Positions 32,699-43,270 of a DNA stretch of 64,000 nt are shown here, piece by piece. Under the pieces are notes generated by a model. The model was not told where the DNA came from. It was given only the letters and a program-made list of their open reading frames with translations, and did no database searches. Source of the stretch: Sordaria brevicollis (Eukaryota > Ascomycota > Sordariomycetes > Sordariales > Sordariaceae); contig JAUTDP010000006.1 in the NCBI GenBank assembly GCA_033439795.1, positions 2,542,001 through 2,606,000 on the forward strand, given 5' to 3'. Position 1 is the stretch's first letter; each line of letters begins with the position of its first letter. The position numbers and the translations under genes were made by a program.

Positions 32699-35600
32699 AT
32701 GGCGACCGAACGAACCGACAATCCCAGGTCCCGTAGCGATTACACCATTGGCTGGGTTTGTGCTCTTGCCATTGAACAGGCAGCAGCAACGGCAATGCTA
32801 GATGAGGAACATGGACCCCTTTCGCAGAGACCGAACGACATCAACTCTTATACCCTTGGGTCAATCGCGAAACACAACATTGTCATTGCGTGCCTCCCAC
32901 AAATTGGCACAAGTGCAGCAACCACCGTGCTGGAGCAAATGCTGTCCTCCTTTGCCTCAATCCGCTTTGTTTTGATGGTCGGGATTGGCGGGGGCATACC
33001 ACCCAAAGTTCGTCTAGGAGACGTTGTTGTCTCATTTCCGTCAAGTCATTATCCTGGTGTGGTCCAGTGGGACATGGGAAAGGCAATACAAAACCCAAGC
33101 ACCGGCAGTGAATGCTTTGAACGGACCGGATCACTCGACCAACCACCTCGTACCTTATTGACAGCGGTAAAGAGTCTCAGAGCTCAGCACGAGGGACGTC
33201 TGCCTCATATACTCTTATTCCTTGAACAGTTGAGGGACAATTCGCCGATAATGGCTTCACGATATCTGCGGTCTCGGGCTTTGGAGGACATTTTATTCAA
33301 GTCAGATTACCCCCATCAAACACAACGTGATGATCCATGGCTTTGGCCGCGACTGCTGTTACAATCAGCCTTTTCGGTCTTCCACTTTCTCCTCCAACTT
33401 CTCGGCCTATTTGTGTGGAGACATGAAGTTCAGGAACAGCAACCGAATTCGCTTGCAGACTCTCAACGTGCCGAACCAGGCCAGCGAAACGAGCCCGATC
33501 AATTCTCCACCGCAACTGTCGGGTCTAGCGAGCTTGAAACCGAGGAAGATGATGATGACTGTCATTTCTGTGATCCAGCCAAGATCATCACGAGGAAACC
33601 TCCTGTACGGGCGATGCGAATTCACTACGGATTGATACTCTCAGGAAACCAAGTCATTAAGGATGCGCTTCTTCGAGATAGGCTTGACGCTAGGTTTGGC
33701 ACCCATGCGCTGTGCATAGAGATGGAAGCTGCTGGATTAATGAACAACTTTCCTTGTCTGGTCATCCGGGGAATCTGTGATTATGCTGATTCTCACAAAA
33801 ATAAGCGGTGGCAGAGACATGCCGCCGCCGTTGCGGCTGCATATGCCAAGGAGCTTTTGCAAATTGTTCAGCCGGTGGATGTCGACAGCGAGCAAGCAGC
33901 ACTGAAGGTCATTCAAGGAGGTTAGTTCACTGCCATTTCTGTTTGAACGACTTCGTCGGCCTCAATGCCCCTCAGTCATGAGCCGTTTCGGAATCTGCTC
34001 AAACACCATCTCATCAGCTACATTTGGGGTGCTCTCATCATGTCCTGTTTACTATTTTTCATTGCCCTTCTTCGATGCTCCGAATAAACACTCCACACCT
34101 TCTTATACGTCTCGACCGAGTGAACTTCCATTTCTTCAAAGTTACGTTCGATTCTAACGATTGCTTTAGTGAAAGAGACTGTTACAAAGGCAGCCGAAGA
34201 CGTTAAGTGCATCAGATCGAGGTTGATAGAGCAAGGTGACCTTGATATCATTAAGTGGCTGACACCACTGGATTATGGTCCACAACACACCCGTTACCGG
34301 GATTTAAGACAACCAGACACAGGCAGATGGTTTTTGGAAATCAACCAGTATAATACCTGGAAGGACTGTGTCGGCAAGGTCCTGCTCTGTCAAGGTATAC
34401 CCGGAGCCGGAAAGTCTGTCCTCTCTGCCCTTATCTTTGACAAGTTAACGTCTGCTTTCGGTCCAACAGCGAGCATTGGCCTTGCTCACATATACTGCGA
34501 CTACCAACTACATGAGCAGCAAACACCACAGCAACTTATCTCAAGTCTCACGAAGCAGCTATGCTTACAGAGCGCTACTCTACCGCCATGCATTCAAGCC
34601 TTATACAATCAATACCAGTCAAAGTCTACAACGGCTACCCTCAAGGAAGTATGTGCCGTTTTCCAGAGCATTATTGGAACATATGCTCGGGTCTATGTTC
34701 TTGTTGATGCACTTGACGAGTTACCAGTTAAACCTGGTTTTCGATACACCTTTCTAGACGAGCTTCTCAGTATCAAACGCTCGTCCCCGACACTCAATTT
34801 GCTTTTTACCTCGAGGCCTCTCGAGATTGCAGTCGTTGACCATTATTTCCAAGATGCCGGTATGGTGGAAGTTTCCGCTGCACAGGATGATGTAAAAAAG
34901 CTCGTCGATGACCATATCGCGAAGCTATCGCCTAAAGCCCTTATTCGCGATGATCTTAGCCTTGGAATGGAAGTCAGAGAAGCAGTGGCACAGGCCGTTA
35001 GGGGCATGTAAGTTACCTTTAGATCTCTCTCGAGTGTTGATGAAATACTAATCTTTTATAAGGTTCCTTTTGGCAGGCCTCTATTTGGACTTTCTGGGCG
35101 ATGGACTATCGCCTAGACAGGTGCGAGATGCACTGGAAGCTATGAAGAACCCGAAAAATGGAACAGACATACTGCGCAGTGCGTATGACCGAACGATGGA
35201 ACGCATTAAGGGGCAGCATCCGAATGTCATCAAGCATGCGATGGACGTTTTATTTTGGCTCACGTATGCGCAACGACCACTAAAAACCGATGAACTCAGG
35301 AATGCCTTAGCTGTGAAGGCTGGAATGGAAGCTTTTGACAAAGATAGGCTACCGAACCTGGATCTGTCAAGGTATGCTGGATTGGTAGTCATCGATGGCA
35401 AGACTCAAGAAGTCCGCCTGGTCCACTATACAACGCAAGAATACCTGGAGCAGCAACACTTCCAACCATCCCTCTCCACGAACCCACATCTTAAGTTGAC
35501 GGACATTTGTGTCACGTATTTGATGTTCCCGGACTTCGAGAGTGGACCTTGCAGGCTGAAAGACGATTATCTCGAGCGGATAAAGGCCTACCCGTTTGTC

Positions 35601-38093
35601 CTGTATGCAGCAAAGTACTGGCATAATCATGCTGGTTTCTGTTCCGATTCTGAACCCTCCGCGCTGCTTCTCGATTTCTTGCAGTGTAAGCAGGGCCTTG
35701 AGGCTGCAGCTCAGGCTGGTCGCCTCGGAATTGATAGTCTCTGGCTAAACCACTGGTCACGCTATGGACATTCTGCCTCCGACCTTCAGCCACCACTCCA
35801 TTGGGCTGCGAGGTATCATCTTCGCCGAGCTGCTGAAGCGTTGCTCAAAAGAGGTGAGGCTCCGAACGATCTATGTGAAGAAGGCAAGACGCCACTATAC
35901 ATAGCTCTGCAATATGGAAATACAGAAATGGCCTGGTTTCTACTTAGTATGGGAGCAAAGGCTCACGTACCAGGTGGAATTTCAGTACTTGAAGCCCTTT
36001 GTGACGATGTATACGATGACATTGAAGTTGATTTGTCATTAGTCGAGGATCTTCTTGAACTTGGAGCTGTGGTAGCTGATCCCAAGGGCAACTGCTCTTT
36101 GTTGACCAGAGCAGCCGAACGTGGTGAAGAGCAACTCGTCAATCTCTTATTGCGAAAGGGCGCAAATGTTGACAGCTGGGATTCCATCATGACCTGTACG
36201 CCCCTTTTTACCGCTGTATCGTGCGGGAATGTCAACATCGCATTGGATTTGTGGAGATCCGGAGCCGATCCGAATCTAATTTCATTGGACGCTTATGACG
36301 ATGAATTCGAGAAGTCCGCGTTCCAAAAAGCTATCCAAGTTGATGAAGAAATACTTGTCAGAGCATTTCTTGGGATGGGGGATGACATGGAATTTGGCAG
36401 CGACAAAGACTCCTCGCCGCATGGCACTTCCAGCACCGCATCTCCGGTGGAGTCTGTCCTTCACACAAAAAACAGAGACCTGCTGAGGGGAACTGCAATC
36501 TCAAGCCCAATAGCAGTGGACATCGAGTTGAAAGATGAAGAAGGCAATACCCCACTGGCCACGGCGGCAGAATTTTGCTGTCATAAGATCGCCCAGATTT
36601 TGATATCGAGAGGTGCAAAGGTCGATGCTAAGAACCGCCAGGGAAACACGCCGCTTCTACTGGCAGTGCAAGCGAACATGGACGATATGGTCAAGCTACT
36701 GGTTGAGAGTGGAGCTGATATCGAGGCTCGAAACAACTGTAGGGAGACCCCATTGCTGGTAGCAATTAATAAGGAGCAAACAGAAATAGCCAAGCTGCTC
36801 CTTGAAAAGGGGGCTGATACTGAGGCTCGAAACAACCGTGGAGAAACCCCGCTGTTAGTCGCAACGGTGCACCGAAAGGACCCGGAGCTTGTTGAGCTCC
36901 TCCTTAAGGAAGGTGCCAATACTGAGGCCACAAACCGATTCCATCAAACAGCGCTCTTTTTGGCAGTAAAGATGAAACGGGGAGAACTGGTCGAGGTTCT
37001 TCTGGCGGGCGGCGCGAACGTTGAAGCTAGGACTAGAGAAGGAAGCACCCCGTTATTGGAAGCGGTGCGTGGAGGAGATGCTCATATAACTGAGCTACTT
37101 CTTCAGAACCGTGCCGACGTTACCGTGAGAGATGAAGATGGAACAACACCGTTATCAATGGCCATATCATCGGACCATTGCCACCTTGTCCAATCACTTA
37201 TCAAACGGGGTGCGGACCCTTTGGCAAGGAATAATGGTGGCGATACTCTGCTAATGACGGCGGCGGCGGCGGGGAACTATGTCATGACCGACATCTTGCT
37301 TCGAAAAGGCGTCCAGGTCAACGCGGTGAATGATCAAGGAAGGACAGCACTATTCGAAGCAGTCATGTCCGGGCATGATTCCCTCGTTGGCCTTCTGCTT
37401 GACAACGGTGCAACGATCGAACCCCAGGACAAACATCAATTGCTGAACCCCTTGGCTTGGGCGGAGCTCTTGGGAGAGGTGGATGTTGCTCGGGTGCTCG
37501 TCGAACGCTGTCCTCACATAAAGAGCATTGAGGACGATGGTGAAACGCTGTTGTGCTTAGCTGCCAGAGCGTCAGATCAGCAGGCCGTCGAGGTTATTTG
37601 CGAGTACGGTGCTCAGATTGCAGAAAGGAATCGACAGGGTCAGACACCATTGGAGATAGCATTGGATACTGGGAATGCAGACATGGTTGACTATCTTTGC
37701 TACCGTGGTGCCGACGTTGACGAACCAACCTCTCATGGTTGGACACCTTTGCAATTTGCTGTCTCCAAGGGGGTGGGTCTATCCGTGGAGGTACTACTCC
37801 ATCATGGGGCCAAGGCAACCAATACCCCCTGCGGTTCACAGCGCTTGCTTGCATTAGCTTTTGAGGGCTCCAGCCAAGGGCACCGAGCAGTGTATCGGGT
37901 GCTGATGGAACATGAAGGTATCACGCGTGAGACGGTACCGGAGGAACACTGGGATTGGCTAAGATCTGATACTGAAGGTGCATCGTCGGCTCTTGAGTTG
38001 ATGGATGCCGAAGTGACGAGTGGGAGCGCGAAGGAGGACGTCTCAAGCGTCGAACCGCCATATGGAAAGTCAGACGGAGAATCAGCAGGTTGA
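32699..38093 (+). CDS. NOD-like receptor: PNP_UDP - NACHT - ankyrin repeats (fungal non-self recognition type)
   Basis: Three exons (32,699-33,920; 34,170-35,007; 35,063-38,093) join in frame to 1,696 residues. The N-terminal nucleoside phosphorylase-like domain (about 14-395) has GIGGGIP (95-101), SGNQVIKD, IEMEAAGLM (Glu343) and RGICDYADSHKN (Asp361). Glu343 and Asp361 line up with the catalytic Glu and Asp of MTA/SAH nucleosidases, so it may be active. A NACHT NTPase follows: Walker A GIPGAGKS (483-490), Walker B VYVLVDALDEL (582-591) and LLFTSRP (618-624), then a helical region. About 19-20 ankyrin repeats fill 928-1,640 (TPLLxAV / VxLLLxxGAD pattern), including two tandem units (36,712-36,860) that are clearly alike in DNA. 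Fungal NLRs of this build act in the cytosol in heterokaryon incompatibility and related immunity: repeats sense ligand, NACHT oligomerises, the N-terminus is the effector. Residues 207-287 form an unusual insertion (see findings). The 249-nt first intron is long for this window. Confidence 0.92.
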
Positions 38094-38643
38094 GTTGAGT
38101 ATGGGGAATCTATTTTTTTCCTCCTTTCTTTTTCTTTTCTGCCCTCGTTCCCTCTCAATTCCCACTTTACTTTTTTTTTCCTCTTCTCCATTTTTTTCTC
38201 CTTCATTTTCCTCGTTTATTTCTACTTCAGTTTGGACGTAATCATGGAGTTAAGAACACAGGACATTAAGAAAGCATATATAACCGGGGTGTCCATCCTG
38301 AACTTTTGACCGAAGTCCGGGCCCTGGCAAATTGGGCGGAAGGTACAAGACATCACTAGAGCAAAATATGGGGAGGTAATGATGGTCCATTGTGGCTCAG
38401 CCAGCTGAGCAAAAGTACCCAAAGATCTGGCCCTAACTCCCTATATCCTCCTGAGACTTGCCTGCAAGTGTCTTTCCAATGACTCGTCGATTCGGCCATG
38501 ACCAATATCCTCGTGTATTCCCAGAACACACCTGAAGAAGAATTGACATTCTTCCAGCTCCATTTGACGACTGCCAGGTCCAGATCCACGGTCCGTCATT
38601 GCAGATGTGGTTTGAGTGTTATGGCTGGAGAGCAGGTGAAGCT
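38094..38643. other. 3' flank of the NLR gene
   Basis: 550 bp beginning with a T/C-rich stretch (38,105-38,230) that is probably the NLR 3' untranslated region. Short frames on both strands have no recognisable features. Confidence 0.5.
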
Positions 38644-39068
38644 TTACGCTCCACTGTCGCTGGACTCGCTGCTAGAAGCTGAGAAATAAAAGCTCCGCGC
38701 GTTAGGATCTTCCCCCACACCCGTCTGCGCAACATCGATGTTTGTTTCTTGCAGTGCCTGTGCCTGTGTTGCCCTGGCTGATCTTTGTAGTCGTGAAGCC
38801 TCTACCTCCGGATTGTTTTTATGATGGTTCACCCATTTGTTTAGTCCTCTCAGATTTTCCTCCATCTTGTTAACCGCATGAGTGATCTTCTCTGTGAAGG
38901 TAAAGAGGTGACCATTCTAGTTGAGGGTTATTGTTAGAATAGAGCTTCTTTCCTTCTGGAATTTATAACAGGGGGTATATTGACTCGAAGCTTCTGTTGC
39001 GCGCTGTTTTTAGTATTATCTATTCCTACTTTTGCCTCCTCGCAGACTGTTCGTATGTGCTTAGTTAG
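38644..39068 (-). pseudogene. Truncated gene remnant at the RIP border
   Basis: On the minus strand an intact 3' exon (38,916-38,644) encodes 90 residues, starting NGHLFTFTEKITHAVNKMEE and ending SFYFSASSSESSDSGA before a stop. It is preceded by a good intron end (CTAAC branch, CTAG acceptor). In the matching phase upstream, 39,068-38,985 reads LTKHIRTVCEEAKVGIDNTK.. before a possible GTCAAT donor, so a 68-nt intron (38,917-38,984) fits. Upstream of that is an in-frame TAG (39,069-39,071), which would be TGG before a G-to-A change, and then RIP-degraded DNA from about 39,090. I recognise no family. It looks like the 3' end of a gene whose 5' part was lost or mutated. Confidence 0.45.
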
Positions 39069-39089
39069 CTAGACGTGATACTACTAGTT

Positions 39090-41300
39090 ACGACCCTATA
39101 ATGTATTACCCCCAACAGTGTATCGCCCCCTTGTACGCGTTCCCTAATATAATAATTATATTATATTTTTTTTTTATTAATTATAATTTTATTAAAATAA
39201 CGTCGATTATTTTTAAAATTATTACGATAGGATCGCCCGACGAAATTCTATTCGATAAAGCTATTATTATAATTAAAAATAGTATATTACAACGTTTAAT
39301 AGCTCCTTATGGACTATCTACCCGATTGGACCCTTCCCTTAGATACCGGCGATTCGTTACTTATTAACGAATTAATTACCGAGGAGGATGTCTAGGAGGT
39401 CTTATTTCGGATGGCTCCGAATAAGGCACTGGGCGTCGATTGGTATTCGAATAGATTTCTGAAGATTTGTGGGGAATTATTCCGAAAAGCTATGGCCGCT
39501 TTCGCGGCTGCGAGTTTTCGTCTTGGGTATTTCCTATAGCGGTTTAAGAACGCGAAAGTGGTCGTTCTTAAAAAGCTAGGAAAAACCGCCGTATAATAAA
39601 AGTTAACCGGCGCGTAGAAGTTAATTTCATTATTAAATAACGTTAGGAAAATCTTCGAAGCGTTCGTCGTTAAAAAATTTACTTAAACCGCGGAAGAATT
39701 TAACCTCTTACTAGAGGGCTAAATAAGCAATCGGGCAAGCCGTTCGACCGAGTTTACTATCCGTATCGTTACAGATGCCGTATATACGGCCTAAAAATTC
39801 GGAGCCGTTATATTACTAATACTCCTCGATTTTAAAGGCGTATTCGATAAAATTAATTATAAATAGCTATTATATATTTTATAAGAAATACAATTCCTAT
39901 AATAAATTTTCGAATAAATAGTGAATTTTATTAATAAACGAAGAGGTTTTTTCTTCTTCGACGATAAAATATCCGTTCTTTACGTTATAAAAGCTAGAAT
40001 ACTTTAAAGCTTCCCCTTCTCTTTAATTTTTTTTATCTTCTTTATTATTTTATTATATTATAAATTAATTACGGTTAAGAATACAATTACGGTCGGTTTC
40101 GCCGATAATATTAATATCGTTACTATAGCGAAGATTATTAAAAAGAATTATAGGATATTTTAAATAATATAGGAAATTTATTCTAAATAGGTAAGGGAAA
40201 GAAATATAGAATTCGAAGTAAATAAAACGGAATTAATATATTTTATACGGACGAAGGTATTAAGAACGGAGATTTTTTAATTCGGGGATATTATATTTCG
40301 ACCGACGGAATTAATAAAATTTTTAAGCGTTTAATTAAATTATAAATTTAATTATCGAATTTACGTAAAAGTTATTAAAAAGAAAATAAAAATTTAAATA
40401 AATACGTTAACCCAATTAATTATAAAAATTTAGGGTTATTTTTTCGTTCGTACAAAGGAGATTTATATTAAATATATTCGAAGCGCGATTATATATAGAA
40501 TTTTAATTTTCTATTAGCCGATAAAAATATATAATAAACCCCGAAGGATAATAATTAAATTAATTAAATATTAAATTAAATATTTAAAAGTCGTCGCTAG
40601 GGCGTATAAAATTATACTAGTACGGAACCTTAAAACGGAAATTTTTTACCCGCTATTCGACCTTTATTTTAATAAATAAGTAAAGGTTTTCGAAGAGAGA
40701 TTCGCCCGTACGGATTAGATTAAATTCGTCCGAAGAATAGTAATTTAAATAATTAATTATATTTAAATAAAATAAGTAAAAAATCGATTATTTATTAATA
40801 AATTAAAAAACGGTACTATTAAAATTAAATAAATAGAGGAATAAATACTAATAAAAAAATTTATAACGATTATAATAGGATTACCCCCGGTAATAAGCGT
40901 ATTTATTTAATTATTATAATTATTAGAATTTTTAACCTTCGATTAAGAAATATAGTTAGAGGACGTTATAAGGAGAAAGTAAATATTGTATTATAATTAT
41001 TAATTAACGGTAATAATAATTAAATTAAATTAATAGTATAAATTTATAATTATTAATTTCGACCCGAAATTTAATAATATTACGATAAAACGGTATATAA
41101 TCGGTTAGAAAAAAAAGAAGCGGAAGAGAATTTAACCTTCGGAGGACGATAAAGATTATTATTTATTAACGAAAGTAAAGAGTTCTTTCCTCGTTTAAAC
41201 GAAAATAGAAGTAATTGGCTTTAGGGTTTTCCTTTTCTAAAGGAGAGTCCTCGATATCGATACCCCTATTTATTCGTATAGATTAGGATAAGAAATATTC
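39090..41300 (+). mobile_element. RIP-degraded, 5'-truncated LINE (non-LTR) retrotransposon relic
   Basis: Read on the plus strand across many stops, the translation is that of a LINE reverse transcriptase. EVLFRMAPNKALGVDWYSNR (about 39,396-39,455) matches the K-A-P-G-x-D block, followed by RFLKICGELFRKAM and RFKNAKVVVLKKLGKTAV. The active-site block is VGFADNINIVT (about 40,093-40,125), where FADN is a G-to-A altered FADD. KTELIYF and PLFDLYFNKWVKVFEERF-like text follow. The upstream endonuclease and ORF1 are missing, as expected for 5' truncation. The patch 39,390-39,560 is less mutated than the rest. The 3' limit is uncertain. Confidence 0.82.
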
Positions 41301-43000
41301 TATTATATTACGTTTAAATATTTCCGGATAATAAATATATAATTTATAATAATTAATTAGCCGTAAACGTAAGAATAATTTTAAATTTATTTAAATAATA
41401 GAATTAAAGCCGAAAGAATTTTATTATAAGTATTTCAATTAGGACGATTAAATAAATATTATTTAGTAATTAAATTAAAAGAAGAGTGGTAAAACGAATT
41501 CGTTCGTTATTTTTAATTTTCTTTCCTTCTTTTTCTTTTATTTTTATTTATTAATACATTAAAATAAAGACGAGGGGGGATTTCTATTTAATTAAAAATT
41601 TATTAGGTTATAAAGGCGATAATTTATTTAATTATTATTTCTTTTTACGATTAATTAAAGCTTTTAATATTTTATTATTATTAGTAAATAGACGGTTCTA
41701 TTCGTCGAATTAATAAATATATTAGCGTATAATATTAATTACGAATTAACGTTAAGCGAATTAATTATTATTAATAGGAATAGGACCGGTAGGACGAATA
41801 ACCGGCGAATTAATTTTTATCGGGGAATTATTACGGGAAAGTATATAAATATTATTACTATTCAGGGGAATTCTACCGTTATTATTATAAAGTAAATTAT
41901 TATTACTATTATAGAGCAAATTACTATTATTATTATAGGGGATACTATTTAAAGGAATATAATCGCCGATTAAATTATTTTTATCGGAAAGGAAGAATTT
42001 ATAATAATTTTTTTAGAAGTAATTATTAACTAATTACTTTTTATAGTAAATAAATTATTTAAGGGTATTAGTAAAATTATCGTTAATAAGGCGAAAGCGA
42101 ATTATACCGGTGAATTTTTTAATAACAATACGGAAGTAGATAAAATAATTACGGAATTTATTATTAATTAGGTTTTTATTAACGACTTTCTCTTAAAAAA
42201 TATTATAAAAATCGTAGAAGTTGCGAAATATATCGATTATATAACGTAAAACCGTTAAAATATATTAAGTAACTTAATTAAATTTATTTAAAGACGAATT
42301 AAAATAAGAAACGTTAATAATATAGAAGATAGTAATTTATTTAAATAATTAGGGATATAGTAAATCGATTTAACAACGGCCTTTATATAAATATTATAAT
42401 TCGAAACGGTTAGGAAAGTAAAAAAGGCTTTAACTAATTAGAGGATATAAGTAAAATATAAGGGAATACGGATACGGCTTCGGAAAAATTAATATAAGGA
42501 TAAAATATAATAAAAGAAAAATTTACCTTTTTTTTAATATATAGAAGAATTTATTATTAATAAAACGTTTAATAATATATTCGAAATTAATTTTAATACC
42601 GGTATTAACCGTATTAAATATAGGGATCGGCGAAAAAAGATAAGGGGGAAACGAATTTTCGCCTTTATTTTCGTCGGAGGTTTTTATTATTTTATAGAGC
42701 GCTTTAGCGTATTTTTAACGGGGAGTAGTTATTTCGAATCGATTATTATTATTAAAGGAAGGAAAAATTTAAAAAAACCCAGAGGGATAAGGGGTTTTTA
42801 TATTTAAAGGAAGGAGGTTTTTATATTAATATAAATTATAGTAAAAATATAATTATAATAGGGGGAGGAAAAAAATAAAAGGAATAAAAGAAAATTTAAC
42901 GATTAGGAAATTTAATAGTAATTAAAAGGGTAAATGGGCGGGGAATAGAAGGCGGAAGGTAGTAATAAATAGGGGACGGGACGGCGGATTAAAAAGGTAA
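41301..43000. repeat. RIP-degraded AT-rich DNA, class not assigned
   Basis: Very AT-rich, CpA-poor sequence without a usable frame or recognisable domain. It may include the 3' part of the LINE and other insertions. Confidence 0.6.
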
Positions 43001-43270
43001 AACGGTTTAATATTCTAGCGTAACGGTAAATGGAAGGGATAAAACGGATATTAATTACGTTGGCGGTAAGTGTGCACTGCGATTATAGAACGCCGAAAAA
43101 GCGGCGTAGATAGGTCCGCGCCGAGAAATATAGCCGGGGTTTTTATCCGGGGCGTTTAACGCCTACGGTTTCATCCTACGGGGAATCGGAAATAGACCCC
43201 ATGCTATATTAGCGCTATAGATTTAACTAGGGAATAAGAATCTTACCTTTAACGTTTAATAGCTAAATAA
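43001..43270. other. Island of near-normal base composition inside the RIP block
   Basis: About 270 bp with clearly higher GC and retained CpA/TpG (for example GTGTGCACTGCG at about 43,070 and CGCCGAAAAAGCGGCG near 43,090). It has no open frame. It directly precedes repeat copy 1. It may be a single-copy remnant or an element too short to be mutated. Confidence 0.5.
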
